Positions 9,342 to 17,031 of a DNA stretch of 34,180 nucleotides are shown piece by piece (the first letter of the stretch is position 1; each line of letters opens with the position of its first letter). The stretch spans positions 8,231 to 42,410 of the forward strand of contig DHIZ01000331.1 of assembly GCA_002404055.1 (NCBI GenBank). Direction: 5' to 3'. The translations under genes were made by a program, and so were the position numbers. Below the pieces are notes generated by a model. It had not been told where the DNA came from, did not search any database, and was given only the letters and a program-made list of their open reading frames with translations. Source of the stretch: Chloroflexi bacterium UBA4733. GTDB taxonomy: Bacteria; Chloroflexota; UBA4733.

Positions 9342-10425
9342 TTACGCACTGAGGTAGCGTTCCACCACCCGTACGAACATCTCGATGCCCAGCGGTAGTG
9401 CCGCTTCGTCGATGTCGAAGCGGGGGTGGTGGTGGCCGTAGATGAGGCCGCGTTCGTCGTTGCGGGTGCCAACGTGGAAGAAGCAGCCGGGAACGTGCTG
9501 TAGGAAGTAGGCGAAGTCCTCGCCGGCCATCCCCGGCTCGCCGAGGATCACGAACTCCGGGTCAATCACCTCGCGCGCGACCGACGCGACCAGCTCCGTC
9601 ATCGCTGGATCGTTGATGACCGACGGGTAACCGAACTGGTACTGGCAGACGCACTCGGCGCGCATGGCGTGGGCGACACCGGTCGCCACCTCCTGGACGC
9701 GCCGAGCGAGCAACTGCTGCACCTCCGGGTCGTAGGTGCGCACGGTACCCTCCAGCCGCCCCGTCTCCGATATGACGTTGGACACGGTGCCTGCCTGGAT
9801 CAGGCCAACCGTGACCACCGCCGGCAGCATGGTCACCTTTGCCGGCGATCTCGATCCGGAAGAAATCACTGGCCGCCGAGATGGGGCCGGGCCGCGCCAT
9901 GATCGTGCCGAGCGGCAGGTTCTGGACCAGGTGCAGGCCGAAGGCGGCATCCACGTGGGGGTTCTCCAGGACGCCCTCTTCAATCATCTTGATCGCCCCG
10001 CCTGGCGGCGCTTCCTCGCTGGGTTGGAAGACGAACTTGACGTTGCCGCTCAGCGTGTCGCGGCGCTCCGCCAGCACGCTCGCCGTGTTGAGCAGGATGG
10101 CGGTGTGCCCATCGTGGCCGCAGGCGTGCATCACGCCGGCAACCTGGGAACGGTAGGGCACATCGTTCTGCTCCTGGATCGGCAGGGCGTCGATATCGGC
10201 GCATAGCAGCGCCGTCTTGCCGGGGCGAGCGCCGCGCAACAGGCCGACGACGCCCGTCTGCGCCACGCCGGTCTGCACCTCCAGCCCCAGCGAGCGCAGG
10301 CGTTCGGCGATGAAGGCGGCCGTCTCCTGCTCCTGAAAGCCCAGTTCCGGGTGGGCGTGGAGGTGCCGGCGGTCCAGCACCACCTGCTCGGCGACATCGT
10401 GCAGCGCCAGTGTCGGGGCAGCCAT
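9342..10425 (-). pseudogene. M20-family amidohydrolase/aminoacylase broken by an internal deletion
   Basis: Two reading frames together encode an M20 metallopeptidase of the IAA-amino-acid hydrolase / N-acyl-amino-acid amidohydrolase type. The upstream frame carries the metal-site motifs ADIDALPIQ, HACGHDGH and QPSEEAPPGGA up to GKGDHAA. The downstream frame resumes at PAVVTVGLIQAGT and carries GEPGMAGEDFAYF to the end (RYLSA). In intact homologues about 30 residues of the lid/dimerisation domain separate these two points, so both a block and the frame were lost near 9828-9840. The span is 361 codons plus one base, versus about 390-400 residues in the family. The metal ligands are all present but cannot be joined in one polypeptide. 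A sequencing error alone would not explain the missing block. Confidence 0.8.
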
Positions 10426-10656
10426 AGCCTGTTGTCTTCTTTCTTGCGAGCCGGCGTGTCCACCGCCGTACCTCCGCCCAGCTTAGGGCCGGCGGGTCAC
10501 GCTGTCAACGTATGCTCGCCTCCGCTGGAAAGGGGACTGCTTGCTTCGCCTGCGGGCGAGTGCCGTGCGCCACGACGAGCAGCAGCAGCACCCAGCAGAC
10601 CACGTAGAGCCGCAGCCGTTCGCGCGCCGGACTTCCCCGTACCGCCATCAGTGGTC

Positions 10657-10954
10657 CTATGATCGTCTGCCTGCAACGATCTCCGCAATGCTATCGCGCC
10701 GGCCGTCAATGACCGCCAGGATCTCGACTGCCGACCCCTCGGACGTGGTAGGGCACGATGCAGGGAGTCACGATCAATTCACGAGTGTGCCCCACACGAC
10801 CGGGCCTTCCAAGTCTCGGCTGGTCACTCTGGAGGGTGGTGGCCTCCCGGATGCGCCGCTCCAATTGAGCGGCAGCGGTAAGGTTGTCGCGGGCGATGAA
10901 ATCGGTGATCCGTTCCATGTCATCGAGCGCCGCGTCCAACCACGCGACCGTCAC
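10657..10954 (-). pseudogene. ParE/RelE-family toxin with C-terminal frameshift
   Basis: The GTG start overlaps the antitoxin stop by four bases (GTGA). The first ~70 residues match the ParE fold: AWLDAALDDMERITDFIARD, then AAAQLERRIREA, then LGRPGRVGHTRELIVTPCIV, then PYHVRG. The original frame then ends after a meaningless tail at about 10706. Shifting frame at the G-run on the coding strand (10735-10738) restores the family's last strand, G-SAVEILAVIDGRRD, and runs to a stop at 10657. The gene is therefore broken by a single-base change in a homopolymer. Either the toxin is inactivated, the base is a sequencing error, or frameshifting occurs in vivo. ParE toxins of this class act on DNA gyrase or the ribosome; the target here is unknown. 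Confidence 0.75.
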
Positions 10955-11229
10955 CCGCCTTGCCCTTCGTCGTAGGCACGGTACTTGTTGAGCACCGCGT
11001 CGATGCGCTCGGGCGATGCGTAGCCGACCTCCCCGGCATCAATCTGGCGCAGACGTTCGCTGATCAACTCAATCTGCCAGGCTTCCGCTTCGAGGTAACG
11101 GTGCAGCGCCTCCAGCGCGTGATACTGCCGGTTGCGGTCCGTCGCCCGGGCCAGCGCGCCATACCGATCACGAAGCCGCTCCGGCACGCGAACAGTGATC
11201 GTGGTCATCGGCTCACTGCCGGTAGGCAT
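10951..11229 (-). CDS. Ribbon-helix-helix antitoxin (ParD/CopG-like) of the ParE module
   Basis: A 92-residue protein. TTITVRVPERLRDRYGALA at residues 9-27 is a typical RHH DNA-binding strand and helix. The acidic C-terminal half, from the HRYLEAEAWQIELISERLRQ segment through DAGEVGYASPE, would wrap the toxin. It precedes the toxin and overlaps it by four bases, the usual antitoxin-first order with translational coupling. The start at 11229 is supported by AAGGAG five bases upstream; ATG at 11208 is the alternative. It should neutralise ParE and repress its own promoter. Since the toxin gene is frameshifted, this may now be an orphan antitoxin. Confidence 0.8.
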   Translation of the reverse strand: MPTGSEPMTTITVRVPERLRDRYGALARATDRNRQYHALEALHRYLEAEAWQIELISERLRQIDAGEVGYASPERIDAVLNKYRAYDEGQGG

Positions 11230-11244
11230 AATTACTCCTTGATC

Positions 11245-11529
11245 TCATTGTGCATGGACGATGCATCTATACATGACCAATGGTACCCCGTTACGATAGC
11301 GCATTACCTGGCAGATGCCGTCATACCCTTGTCGACCGGTCGCGGCGACGCAGCACGAGTGCTCGTCCACCTGGGCATAGAATGGCTCGCCAAACTCATC
11401 GAGCAGCAGCAGGGTCACGGCGCCCGTAAATGCAGGTGTCTCCAGGTGCGTCACGGCGATGCGGCGAGCGATGATGCGCTGCCACTCCAGGCGATCGGCT
11501 CGACGGCGCAGAGCCGCTCTCCCGGGCAT
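11245..11529 (-). pseudogene. Truncated duplicate of the DUF402 gene (N-terminal piece)
   Basis: The first ~62 residues are nearly the same as the start of the intact DUF402 protein encoded at 12142-13104: RRADRLEWQRIIARR, then TGAVTLLLLDEFGEPFYAQV, then CCVAATG. Similarity stops abruptly after CCVAATG, and the remaining 30 residues look unlike a folded domain. The DUF402 core itself (WFEDLYLDVV region) is absent. It begins 15 bases after the Fic stop. Best read as the residue of a partial tandem duplication; a functional 94-residue peptide is possible but unlikely. Confidence 0.7.
11336..11509 (-). repeat. 174-bp direct repeat, copy 1 (second copy 12881-13054)
   Basis: This stretch aligns without gaps to 12881-13054, with roughly 88-90% identity by eye. 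Both copies start at CCGGTCGCGG and end at CGACGGCGC, and both encode the N-terminal part of a DUF402 protein on the minus strand. The two copies flank the Fic toxin and the antitoxin part of the fusion gene. They could serve as recombination sites to delete or amplify the module. Confidence 0.8.
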
Positions 11530-11544
11530 CTATGCACCCTTCGG

Positions 11545-12132
11545 CTAAGACCGTCCGGCGACGGCAGCAACCAGGGAGCGGAGCATGGCCTCCAGGGCGC
11601 GGTCGTCGCCCCGGAGGCTGGCAATGGAGGCGGTGATGTTCAATTCAGGATCCAACTGCTCCCATCCGATGCGCCAGCCCGCTTCCGCAGCCATCTGGCC
11701 GAAGAATGCCCGCTGGGTACGCCCGTTGCCCTCGCGGAATGGATGAAGGGCATTGACTTCGGCAAAATAATACACGAGTCGCTCGACGAATCGGTCCAAA
11801 TCGAAGCCATGCAAGTGATGCTCGTCGGCGAGCCGGCGAAAGACGTCGCCTGCGTAGGACTCGATGTACGTGTGGTGCGCAAAGAAATCGGTCCTGGCTA
11901 TATCAACGGTGCGAATGTGACCAGCCCAGGTATAGATGTCTCCGAATAGGGCGAGGTGGAATGTCTGGAGATGGGCCAGGTCATAACGGCCAGGCAAGGG
12001 ATGCTCCGCCAGACGGAGCAATGCCGCGCGTGTCAGTCGCCGCTCGACGCGCTGCAATTGCTGGGTATCGGTGATTCCCAGCTTGTTCCGAAAGACGCCG
12101 GTGAGTGGGTCAACGTAGGGGTCGGCACTCAC
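11545..12132 (-). CDS. Fic-family toxin (predicted AMPylator)
   Basis: A 195-residue protein with the full Fic active-site motif HPFREGNGRTQR at residues 130-141: catalytic H130, acidic E134, the GNG anion hole and R138. The N-terminus YVDPLTGVFRNKLGITD is typical of VbhT/Bep-like Fic toxins. The flap region TFHLALFGDIYTWAG also fits. Fic enzymes transfer AMP or other nucleotide moieties to target proteins; class I members are held off by a separate small antitoxin that inserts an inhibitory helix. The start is GTG at 12132, nine bases after the stop of the upstream antitoxin gene, so translation is probably coupled. The coding sequence looks intact, unlike the ParE and PIN toxins in this window. 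Confidence 0.9.
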   Translation of the reverse strand: MSADPYVDPLTGVFRNKLGITDTQQLQRVERRLTRAALLRLAEHPLPGRYDLAHLQTFHLALFGDIYTWAGHIRTVDIARTDFFAHHTYIESYAGDVFRRLADEHHLHGFDLDRFVERLVYYFAEVNALHPFREGNGRTQRAFFGQMAAEAGWRIGWEQLDPELNITASIASLRGDDRALEAMLRSLVAAVAGRS

Positions 12133-12141
12133 CGGCGCAGA

Positions 12142-13104
12142 TCAGGCGGGGCGAGAGCGCGTGAGTGCCCGCTCGTAGAGCTCATCCGCAGTGAACTCGC
12201 CTCGAATCCACCGCTCGACATCCGCATCGTCTTCGGCGTCGAAGGCGCCGGGCAGTTCGGCCAGCACCGACGCCGATGCGGCAGCCGCAGCACGACGGCG
12301 GGCAGCGTGCGCCTCGACGAGTTGCTCGTAGAGGGCGAACGGAATGACGACGGCCTCCGGCGTGCGGTGTGAGCCGAACATGACAGGTTCTGCCAACGCG
12401 CCATCGCGACGAAAGCGCTCAATCGCCCGTGAAAGTTCGATCTGTGCTTCCGCGACAGGATGGATGGGGCGAAAGGAGGAACCCATGGAAATAGTGTACC
12501 CGGATGACGGACGACTTTCGGCAAGCTGCTGCAAAAGCAGCGCACGGTGCAGCATACTGAGCGCCAGCAGCGGGAAGCTGCGCTGCTCAATCGCCGCCAG
12601 GAGCCGCCGTGCCTCCCGCCACGCCGCCGCGTATTCATGCGGCGACACGATACCCGCACGGAGTGCGTCTTCCAGTTCGTCAGCGTCCAGAAGGCGCACC
12701 GTCCCGGCGGGCGAAGCGACGACATCCAGGTAGAGGTCCTCGAACCAGGGGATGCCCTCCGCATCTACCCCGTGCTGCCGGCAGATGTCGATATACCATT
12801 GCACGACGTTGCCGTCCGGGTCGAACATCGTCGTGACGGTGTATTGGTATCTCGTCGGGAAGTGCTGAAGCCAGGAGTAGCCGGTCGCGGCGACGCAGCA
12901 CGGCTGCTCGTCCACCTGGGCATAGAACGGCTCGCCAAACTCATCGAGCAGCAGCAAGGTCACGGCGCCGGTAAAGGCGGTTGTCTCAAGGCGCGTCACG
13001 GCGAAGCGACGAGCGATGATGCGCTGCCACTTCAGACGGTCAGCCCGACGGCGCTTCGTCATGGCTGTCAGTATCCCCTTTTTAGCTCCCCAGCGCGGTT
13101 GCAT
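12142..13104 (-). CDS. DUF402 protein fused to a Phd/VbhA-like antitoxin for Fic
   Basis: Residues ~15-200 are a DUF402 domain: WFEDLYLDVVASPAGTVRLL, then DADELEDAL, then GIVSPHEYAAAW. From about residue 207 a different module follows. MGSSFRPIHPVAEAQIELSR leads into PVMFGSHRTPEAVVIPFALY, a Phd/YefM-like strand. The end, SVLAELPGAFDAED then ERWIRGEFTADELYERAL, resembles VbhA antitoxins. There SxxxE carries the inhibitory glutamate, although the next residue is L rather than the usual G/N. Fic follows after nine bases, so this end is probably the Fic inhibitor. The start at 13104 overlaps the preceding stop (TGATG); ATG at 13062 is an alternative. The antitoxin part may also be made alone from ATG at 12486. 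The role of DUF402 here is unknown; related DUF402 proteins are hydrolases. Confidence 0.7.
   Translation of the reverse strand: MQPRWGAKKGILTAMTKRRRADRLKWQRIIARRFAVTRLETTAFTGAVTLLLLDEFGEPFYAQVDEQPCCVAATGYSWLQHFPTRYQYTVTTMFDPDGNVVQWYIDICRQHGVDAEGIPWFEDLYLDVVASPAGTVRLLDADELEDALRAGIVSPHEYAAAWREARRLLAAIEQRSFPLLALSMLHRALLLQQLAESRPSSGYTISMGSSFRPIHPVAEAQIELSRAIERFRRDGALAEPVMFGSHRTPEAVVIPFALYEQLVEAHAARRRAAAAASASVLAELPGAFDAEDDADVERWIRGEFTADELYERALTRSRPA
12487..12498 (-). promoter_or_regulatory. Possible leaderless promoter for a separately made Fic antitoxin
   Basis: On the minus strand a TACACT hexamer (12493-12498) lies exactly six bases before ATG at 12486, the first codon of the antitoxin module inside the DUF402 fusion. 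The same TACACT-N6-ATG spacing occurs at the DUF433 antitoxin start (17970). No Shine-Dalgarno sequence precedes this ATG, as expected for a leaderless mRNA. No convincing -35 box was found. Confidence 0.3.
12881..13054 (-). repeat. 174-bp direct repeat, copy 2 (first copy 11336-11509)
   Basis: This is the copy inside the intact DUF402-antitoxin gene. It has the same length and end points as copy 1, with scattered substitutions and no gaps. The distance between copies is 1545 bases, so exact recombination would remove the Fic gene and its antitoxin as one unit. Confidence 0.8.
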
Positions 13105-13352
13105 CAGCCCAATGAGCGGCCAGGCACCAACGGCCTCAGCATCGCCACGCGCACAACCGCCGGCCGATCTGGATCGTCGTCGAACTTGCCCGCTTCCCAG
13201 GCCTCGATGAATTCCCGCCCGCTCAGGTGAAGGTAATACTGTGCAGCATCGTCAAACGTCTCCCAGGCTTCTTCCGGTGTTAGGAAATGGATTTTGCTAT
13301 CGTTCGCCTGAGTCACGCCGTTCGTAGCAAGCATCTGGCTTTTCACACTCAC
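13104..13352 (-). CDS. Small acidic protein of unknown function, first gene of the DUF402-Fic operon
   Basis: An 82-residue protein with no recognised domain. The central part, FLTPEEAWETFDDAAQYYLH then LSGREFIEAWEAGKFDDDPD, then RPAVVRVAMLRPL, is well-formed and acidic. It recalls small proteins found beside toxin or PIN genes, but no family name is offered. The likely start is GTG at 13352 with AAAGG nine bases upstream; ATG at 13334 is possible. Its stop overlaps the start of the DUF402 fusion gene (TGATG), which places it as the promoter-proximal cistron of the Fic operon. A regulatory or antitoxin-like role would be a guess from position only. Confidence 0.6.
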   Translation of the reverse strand: MSVKSQMLATNGVTQANDSKIHFLTPEEAWETFDDAAQYYLHLSGREFIEAWEAGKFDDDPDRPAVVRVAMLRPLVPGRSLG

Positions 13353-13693
13353 TGCAAACTACCTTTCCCTACTGCGTACGCTTCGAGCATGCGGACGATG
13401 ATTACGATGCGGGCGTCCTCCCCGAGTTACTCGGTCCCAACAACGCTGGCGAGATCGTTCCAAACGTTGTGAAGCATATCGGCGGTTCGTTGCACCGGAT
13501 CGATCGTACCACGAAGTATGGCCCTGACTGACTCTGCGCGCTGTTGCTGACAGGTATGCTGAAAGGCGTTGCCGATCGCGGCGCCGCGGTCATCGGTGCG
13601 CTTCTGACTTCATTGTGAGTGGATATCCCGGTGGCGGAGGAGCGCCGCGGGAAGCAGTTATCTCGAGACCTCCTTCCGTTGCCCGCGGTTGCC
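13353..13693. other. Intergenic region, no clear gene
   Basis: About 340 bases between the Fic operon and the first ABC exporter gene. One plus-strand stretch (13382-13531) translates to 49 residues with protein-like composition (FEHADDDYDAGVLPELLGPN, then AGEIVPNVVKHIGGSLHRID). It has no start or ribosome site and could be a gene remnant. The promoter for the minus-strand Fic operon should lie at its left end. No terminator hairpin stands out. Confidence 0.4.
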
Positions 13694-14435
13694 TCACCGA
13701 TAGCGACCGGCCTGCATCTCGTAGAGTTCGGCGTAACGGCCACCGAGCGCGATCAAGTCGTCATGGCTCCCTGCTTCCACGATCCACCCGCCTTCCAGCA
13801 CCAGGATCTGATCGGCCATGCGTACGGTGGAGAAGCGGTGGCTGATCAGCAAGGCCGTCTTGCCTACCATCAGGTGGCGAAACTGCTGGAAGAGGTGGTC
13901 CTCGGCGTCGGCATCCAGCGCCGCCGCCGGTTCGTCCAGGATCACCAGCGCCGCATCGCGGATGAAGGCGCGCGCCAACGCCACTTTCTGCCATTCCCCT
14001 CCCGAGAGGTCCACCCCACCCTCGAAGCGGCGCGTCAATTCGGTAGCGTAGCCGCCGGGCAACGTCGCGGCGAGCGTGTCGGCGCCGGAGGCGGCTGCCG
14101 CCCGGTGCAGCGCTCCGTCGACCTGTGCGGGATCGTTGCTACCGACGGTGATGTTCTCGCCCAGGGTGAGGGCGAAGCGGGCGAAGTCCTGATAGATCAC
14201 GGCCAGGCGGGAGCGCAGCCCCGTCAGGTCGTAGTCGCGCAATGGGATGCCATCGAGCAGGATCTCGCCGGCGGTGGGGTCGTACATGCGCGTGAGCAGC
14301 TTGACGAGGGTGGACTTGCCTGCGCCGTTCACGCCGACGAGCGCTGTCACTGTGCCGGCGCGGGAATGCAGGCTGACTTCGTCCAGGACGGGTTCCGCGC
14401 TCTCGGGATAGCGGAAGGAGACGCCACGCAGCTCG
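13694..14435 (-). repeat. Nucleotide-binding-domain repeat, copy 1 (second copy 19160-19901)
   Basis: The ATPase-encoding 3' ends of genes A1 and B2 align in register (offset 5466) with roughly 93% identity by eye, starting at the shared stop codon. Similarity falls sharply beyond about 14435, where the membrane domains begin. This indicates gene conversion or selection acting on one domain of an older duplication. Confidence 0.7.
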
Positions 14436-15508
14436 ATCCCGAAGCGCACGGTATCGGGTGGTGGCAACGCCTCCGCAGGGGCGGCCAGGGCAATGCACGG
14501 TCCGGCGCCGTCCAGAAAGGAGAAGAAGCCCTGCAGGAGGAGTGTCGTCTCCTGGGTCATGCCGATAACCTGTGCCAGCAGTACGAGACGGCTCTCGGCC
14601 TGCACGATGGCGCTCAGGTACAGGGCGACATCACCGAGCGTGAGCCGTCCGGCGTGGGCCTGCGTCGCCACATACCAGAAACAGCCGGCGACTGCTGCAG
14701 CAAAGAGGCCGTCGAAGGCCGTGAACAGGCGCAGTTGCCGGAAGTGCAGGCGGGTGACTTCCCGGAGCGCCGCCTGCCAACGGTCGTCGAATCTCTGGAG
14801 GAAGAAGTCGCCCAGGCCGAACACGCGCAACTCCTTGGCTGCCCCCGGCTCGGGGGCAATCCGCGCACAGTAGTCCATCTCGCGGGCCGGACGGCTGCGG
14901 TCGGCCATCGCCTGGAACTTGAGCTGGTCCAGGCGCCGCAAGGCGAGGAGGTGCGGCACGCTCAACAGCAAAAGGAGCGCAGGGATGAGCGGGTGGAGGC
15001 GTAGCAGTAGCAGCAAGAGCCCGATCAGCGTGAGCAGGGTGCCCATGCCCCGCTGCAGGAACAGGAAGAGGGTGAGCGGCGCATAGTGCATCTGCTGGAG
15101 CAGGCGGAGTTCGTCGCCGAAGGCCGGACGCTCGATGCGGCCGAGGTCCGGCAGCCGTATCCCGGCCGCCAGCAACTGCCGGTCGATCGCCCCCACGGTG
15201 CGCTCCTGCAGCCAGGCCGCGAGGGTCTGCTGGGCAGGGGAGAGGACGGCGGCAGCAACCATCGTCAGGGCGTAGAACGCGGCCAGGACGACTACACGCT
15301 GAACGGCGCCGCCCGCGCCGAGGTCGCCGCCGGCCAGATGGTCGACCAGCACCTTGGTCAGCCAGGTCTGGACCACCGGCAAGAGGCTGAGCACCAGCAA
15401 CAGCGCCAGATAGATGCGCGCCAGCCCCGGTGCGGCTGTTACCACAAGTGCCAGGCCACGCCGGTACGTCCTGATGGTCGTGGGTAGATGCCATGCCGCC
15501 AGCTTCAT
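13694..15508 (-). CDS. ABC exporter half-transporter A1 (permease-ATPase)
   Basis: A 604-residue type I ABC exporter subunit with about six membrane segments in the first ~320 residues, for example LARIYLALLLVLSLLPVV. The nucleotide-binding domain carries Walker A GVNGAGKST (~390), the signature LSGGEWQK (~503) and Walker B VILDEPAAALD (~524). The H-loop lies in LLISHRFSTVRMAD. The LSGGEW form is common in peptide and lantibiotic exporters, but no peptide precursor or modification gene is seen nearby. It overlaps its upstream partner by four bases (ATGA), so the two should form a heterodimer. The partner has lost part of its structure, so the pair may not work. The final ~740 bases are nearly the same as the matching part of the second exporter pair. 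Confidence 0.9.
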   Translation of the reverse strand: MKLAAWHLPTTIRTYRRGLALVVTAAPGLARIYLALLLVLSLLPVVQTWLTKVLVDHLAGGDLGAGGAVQRVVVLAAFYALTMVAAAVLSPAQQTLAAWLQERTVGAIDRQLLAAGIRLPDLGRIERPAFGDELRLLQQMHYAPLTLFLFLQRGMGTLLTLIGLLLLLLRLHPLIPALLLLLSVPHLLALRRLDQLKFQAMADRSRPAREMDYCARIAPEPGAAKELRVFGLGDFFLQRFDDRWQAALREVTRLHFRQLRLFTAFDGLFAAAVAGCFWYVATQAHAGRLTLGDVALYLSAIVQAESRLVLLAQVIGMTQETTLLLQGFFSFLDGAGPCIALAAPAEALPPPDTVRFGIELRGVSFRYPESAEPVLDEVSLHSRAGTVTALVGVNGAGKSTLVKLLTRMYDPTAGEILLDGIPLRDYDLTGLRSRLAVIYQDFARFALTLGENITVGSNDPAQVDGALHRAAAASGADTLAATLPGGYATELTRRFEGGVDLSGGEWQKVALARAFIRDAALVILDEPAAALDADAEDHLFQQFRHLMVGKTALLISHRFSTVRMADQILVLEGGWIVEAGSHDDLIALGGRYAELYEMQAGRYR

Positions 15509-16980
15509 TTGCTCACCTCAGCCTCCTGTCCAATGTAGGCCGCCGCCTGAAGGCGGTAGAGGCGGGCGTAGTCGCCATCCTTGGCCATCAGCTCGGCATG
15601 GCTGCCTTCTTCCTGGATCGCGCCATCGGCGAGGTACAGGATGCGGTCGGCCATCCGCACTGTCGAGAATCGGTGGCTGATCAGCACGGTCGTGCGGTCC
15701 CGCGTGAGATCGTGAAAGCGGCTGTAGACGTCGTGTTCCGTCTGGACATCGAGCGCGGCAGTCGGCTCGTCCAGCACGAGGAGTTGGGCATCGCGGAGGA
15801 AGGCCCTGGCCAGCGCCAACTTCTGCCACTCCCCACCCGATAACTCCCGTCCGCCCAGTTCGCGGCCCAGGGGCGTGTCTAACCCCTGGGGGAGCCGCCC
15901 GAGCAATTCCGCCGCCCCCGCTTTCGTCGCCGCCTCCAGCAACTGCGCCGGATGCTCCAGCGCGTCGACCTGGCCCATGGCGATGTTCTCTCCGGCGGTC
16001 AACTCGTAGCGGACGAAGTCCTGGAAGATGGCGCCAACCTCTCGGCGCAAATCTGCCGGGTCGTAGTCGCGCAGGTCCACACCATCGAGCGTGATGGCGC
16101 CGGCAGTGGGGTCGTAGAGTCGCAGCAGCAGCTTGACGATGGTCGTCTTGCCGGCGCCGTTATGGCCGACCAGGCGCCGGCGGATGTCGTCAAGCTCCGC
16201 GAGGATCGGCGTGTACGTGGCGTCGTAGCGCCGCCGGAAAAACGGGCCGAGACCATAGAGGCGTACATCTTTGGCCGGTTCCGGCGTGAGGAACAGATCA
16301 CGGTAGTAGGCGAGGCGCCGCGCCGCCGGGGTGCGTCGATAGAGGTGGATACTCGTCTGGCGCTGATACTCCCATTGGCGCGTCATCTGGGGCAGGTTCG
16401 CCAGCAGGAGGACAAGCGGGGCGAGGGGATGCAGCCCGACCAGTAGCAGCGCGAAACCAGCGGCGCTGAAGGCGTCCAGCGCCGTCCGCCCGCCGTACAT
16501 CAACAGGTTGAGTCCGCCGGTCGCGGCGTGGCTCCGCGCCCGCTCCAGGTCGTCGGCGAAGCCGGGATCTTCCAGTCGGGCCAGTCCCTGGCAGCGATTG
16601 GCGGCCACGATGAGCTGGCGTGTGACATAGCCGGTGAGGCGGTCGGCCACGACCGCCTGAAAGACGGTGACGAAGGGCTGCGCCAGTTGACTCACCGCCA
16701 GCGCGGTCACGGTGAGCGCAATCCAGGCCGAGAGGGGCAGCGCCGTGGCGAGGACGTCGGGCCGCGTGACCGCGCCGAGGTCGAGCGCCACGCGATCCAC
16801 GACGACCCGCGACAACACCAGTTGCACAGGCCGGAGCAGCGCCTGGAGGGCGAGGAGCAGCAGGATGCCCAGGACCAGGCCGGGGCTGGCCCGCCAGGTC
16901 AGCCGCACCCCAAGCCGGATGAGCCGACCGGTCTCCCGCACTTGCCGCCGGAAGGGTGTCGCCGAGATCGAATCTCCCAC
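15505..16980 (-). CDS. ABC exporter half-transporter A2 with a large internal in-frame deletion
   Basis: A 491-residue protein homologous to B1 (618 residues). The N-terminal membrane part runs normally to DDIRRRL (~265). It then jumps directly to VGHNGAGKTT, the Walker A motif (~272, versus ~399 in B1). About 127 residues are missing: the last membrane helices, the coupling region and the first strands of the ATPase including the A-loop. The signature LSGGEWQK and Walker B VLDEPTAALD remain. The reading frame is preserved, but a functional exporter half is unlikely. The start chosen is GTG at 16980, preceded by AAGGGAAAG and matching the B1 N-terminus. A GTG at 17025 would be leaderless from the promoter at 17032-17061. 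Confidence 0.8.
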   Translation of the reverse strand: MGDSISATPFRRQVRETGRLIRLGVRLTWRASPGLVLGILLLLALQALLRPVQLVLSRVVVDRVALDLGAVTRPDVLATALPLSAWIALTVTALAVSQLAQPFVTVFQAVVADRLTGYVTRQLIVAANRCQGLARLEDPGFADDLERARSHAATGGLNLLMYGGRTALDAFSAAGFALLLVGLHPLAPLVLLLANLPQMTRQWEYQRQTSIHLYRRTPAARRLAYYRDLFLTPEPAKDVRLYGLGPFFRRRYDATYTPILAELDDIRRRLVGHNGAGKTTIVKLLLRLYDPTAGAITLDGVDLRDYDPADLRREVGAIFQDFVRYELTAGENIAMGQVDALEHPAQLLEAATKAGAAELLGRLPQGLDTPLGRELGGRELSGGEWQKLALARAFLRDAQLLVLDEPTAALDVQTEHDVYSRFHDLTRDRTTVLISHRFSTVRMADRILYLADGAIQEEGSHAELMAKDGDYARLYRLQAAAYIGQEAEVSK

Positions 16981-17031
16981 TGCTCTTTCCCTTGCCGGTG
17001 AAACTAGGACCCGATCGCGGCCCACGCGGTG

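Noticed and set aside
13382..13531. Protein-like 49-residue plus-strand stretch
   Set aside because: The composition is suggestive but there is no start codon with a ribosome site and no recognised family; reported only as part of the intergenic description.
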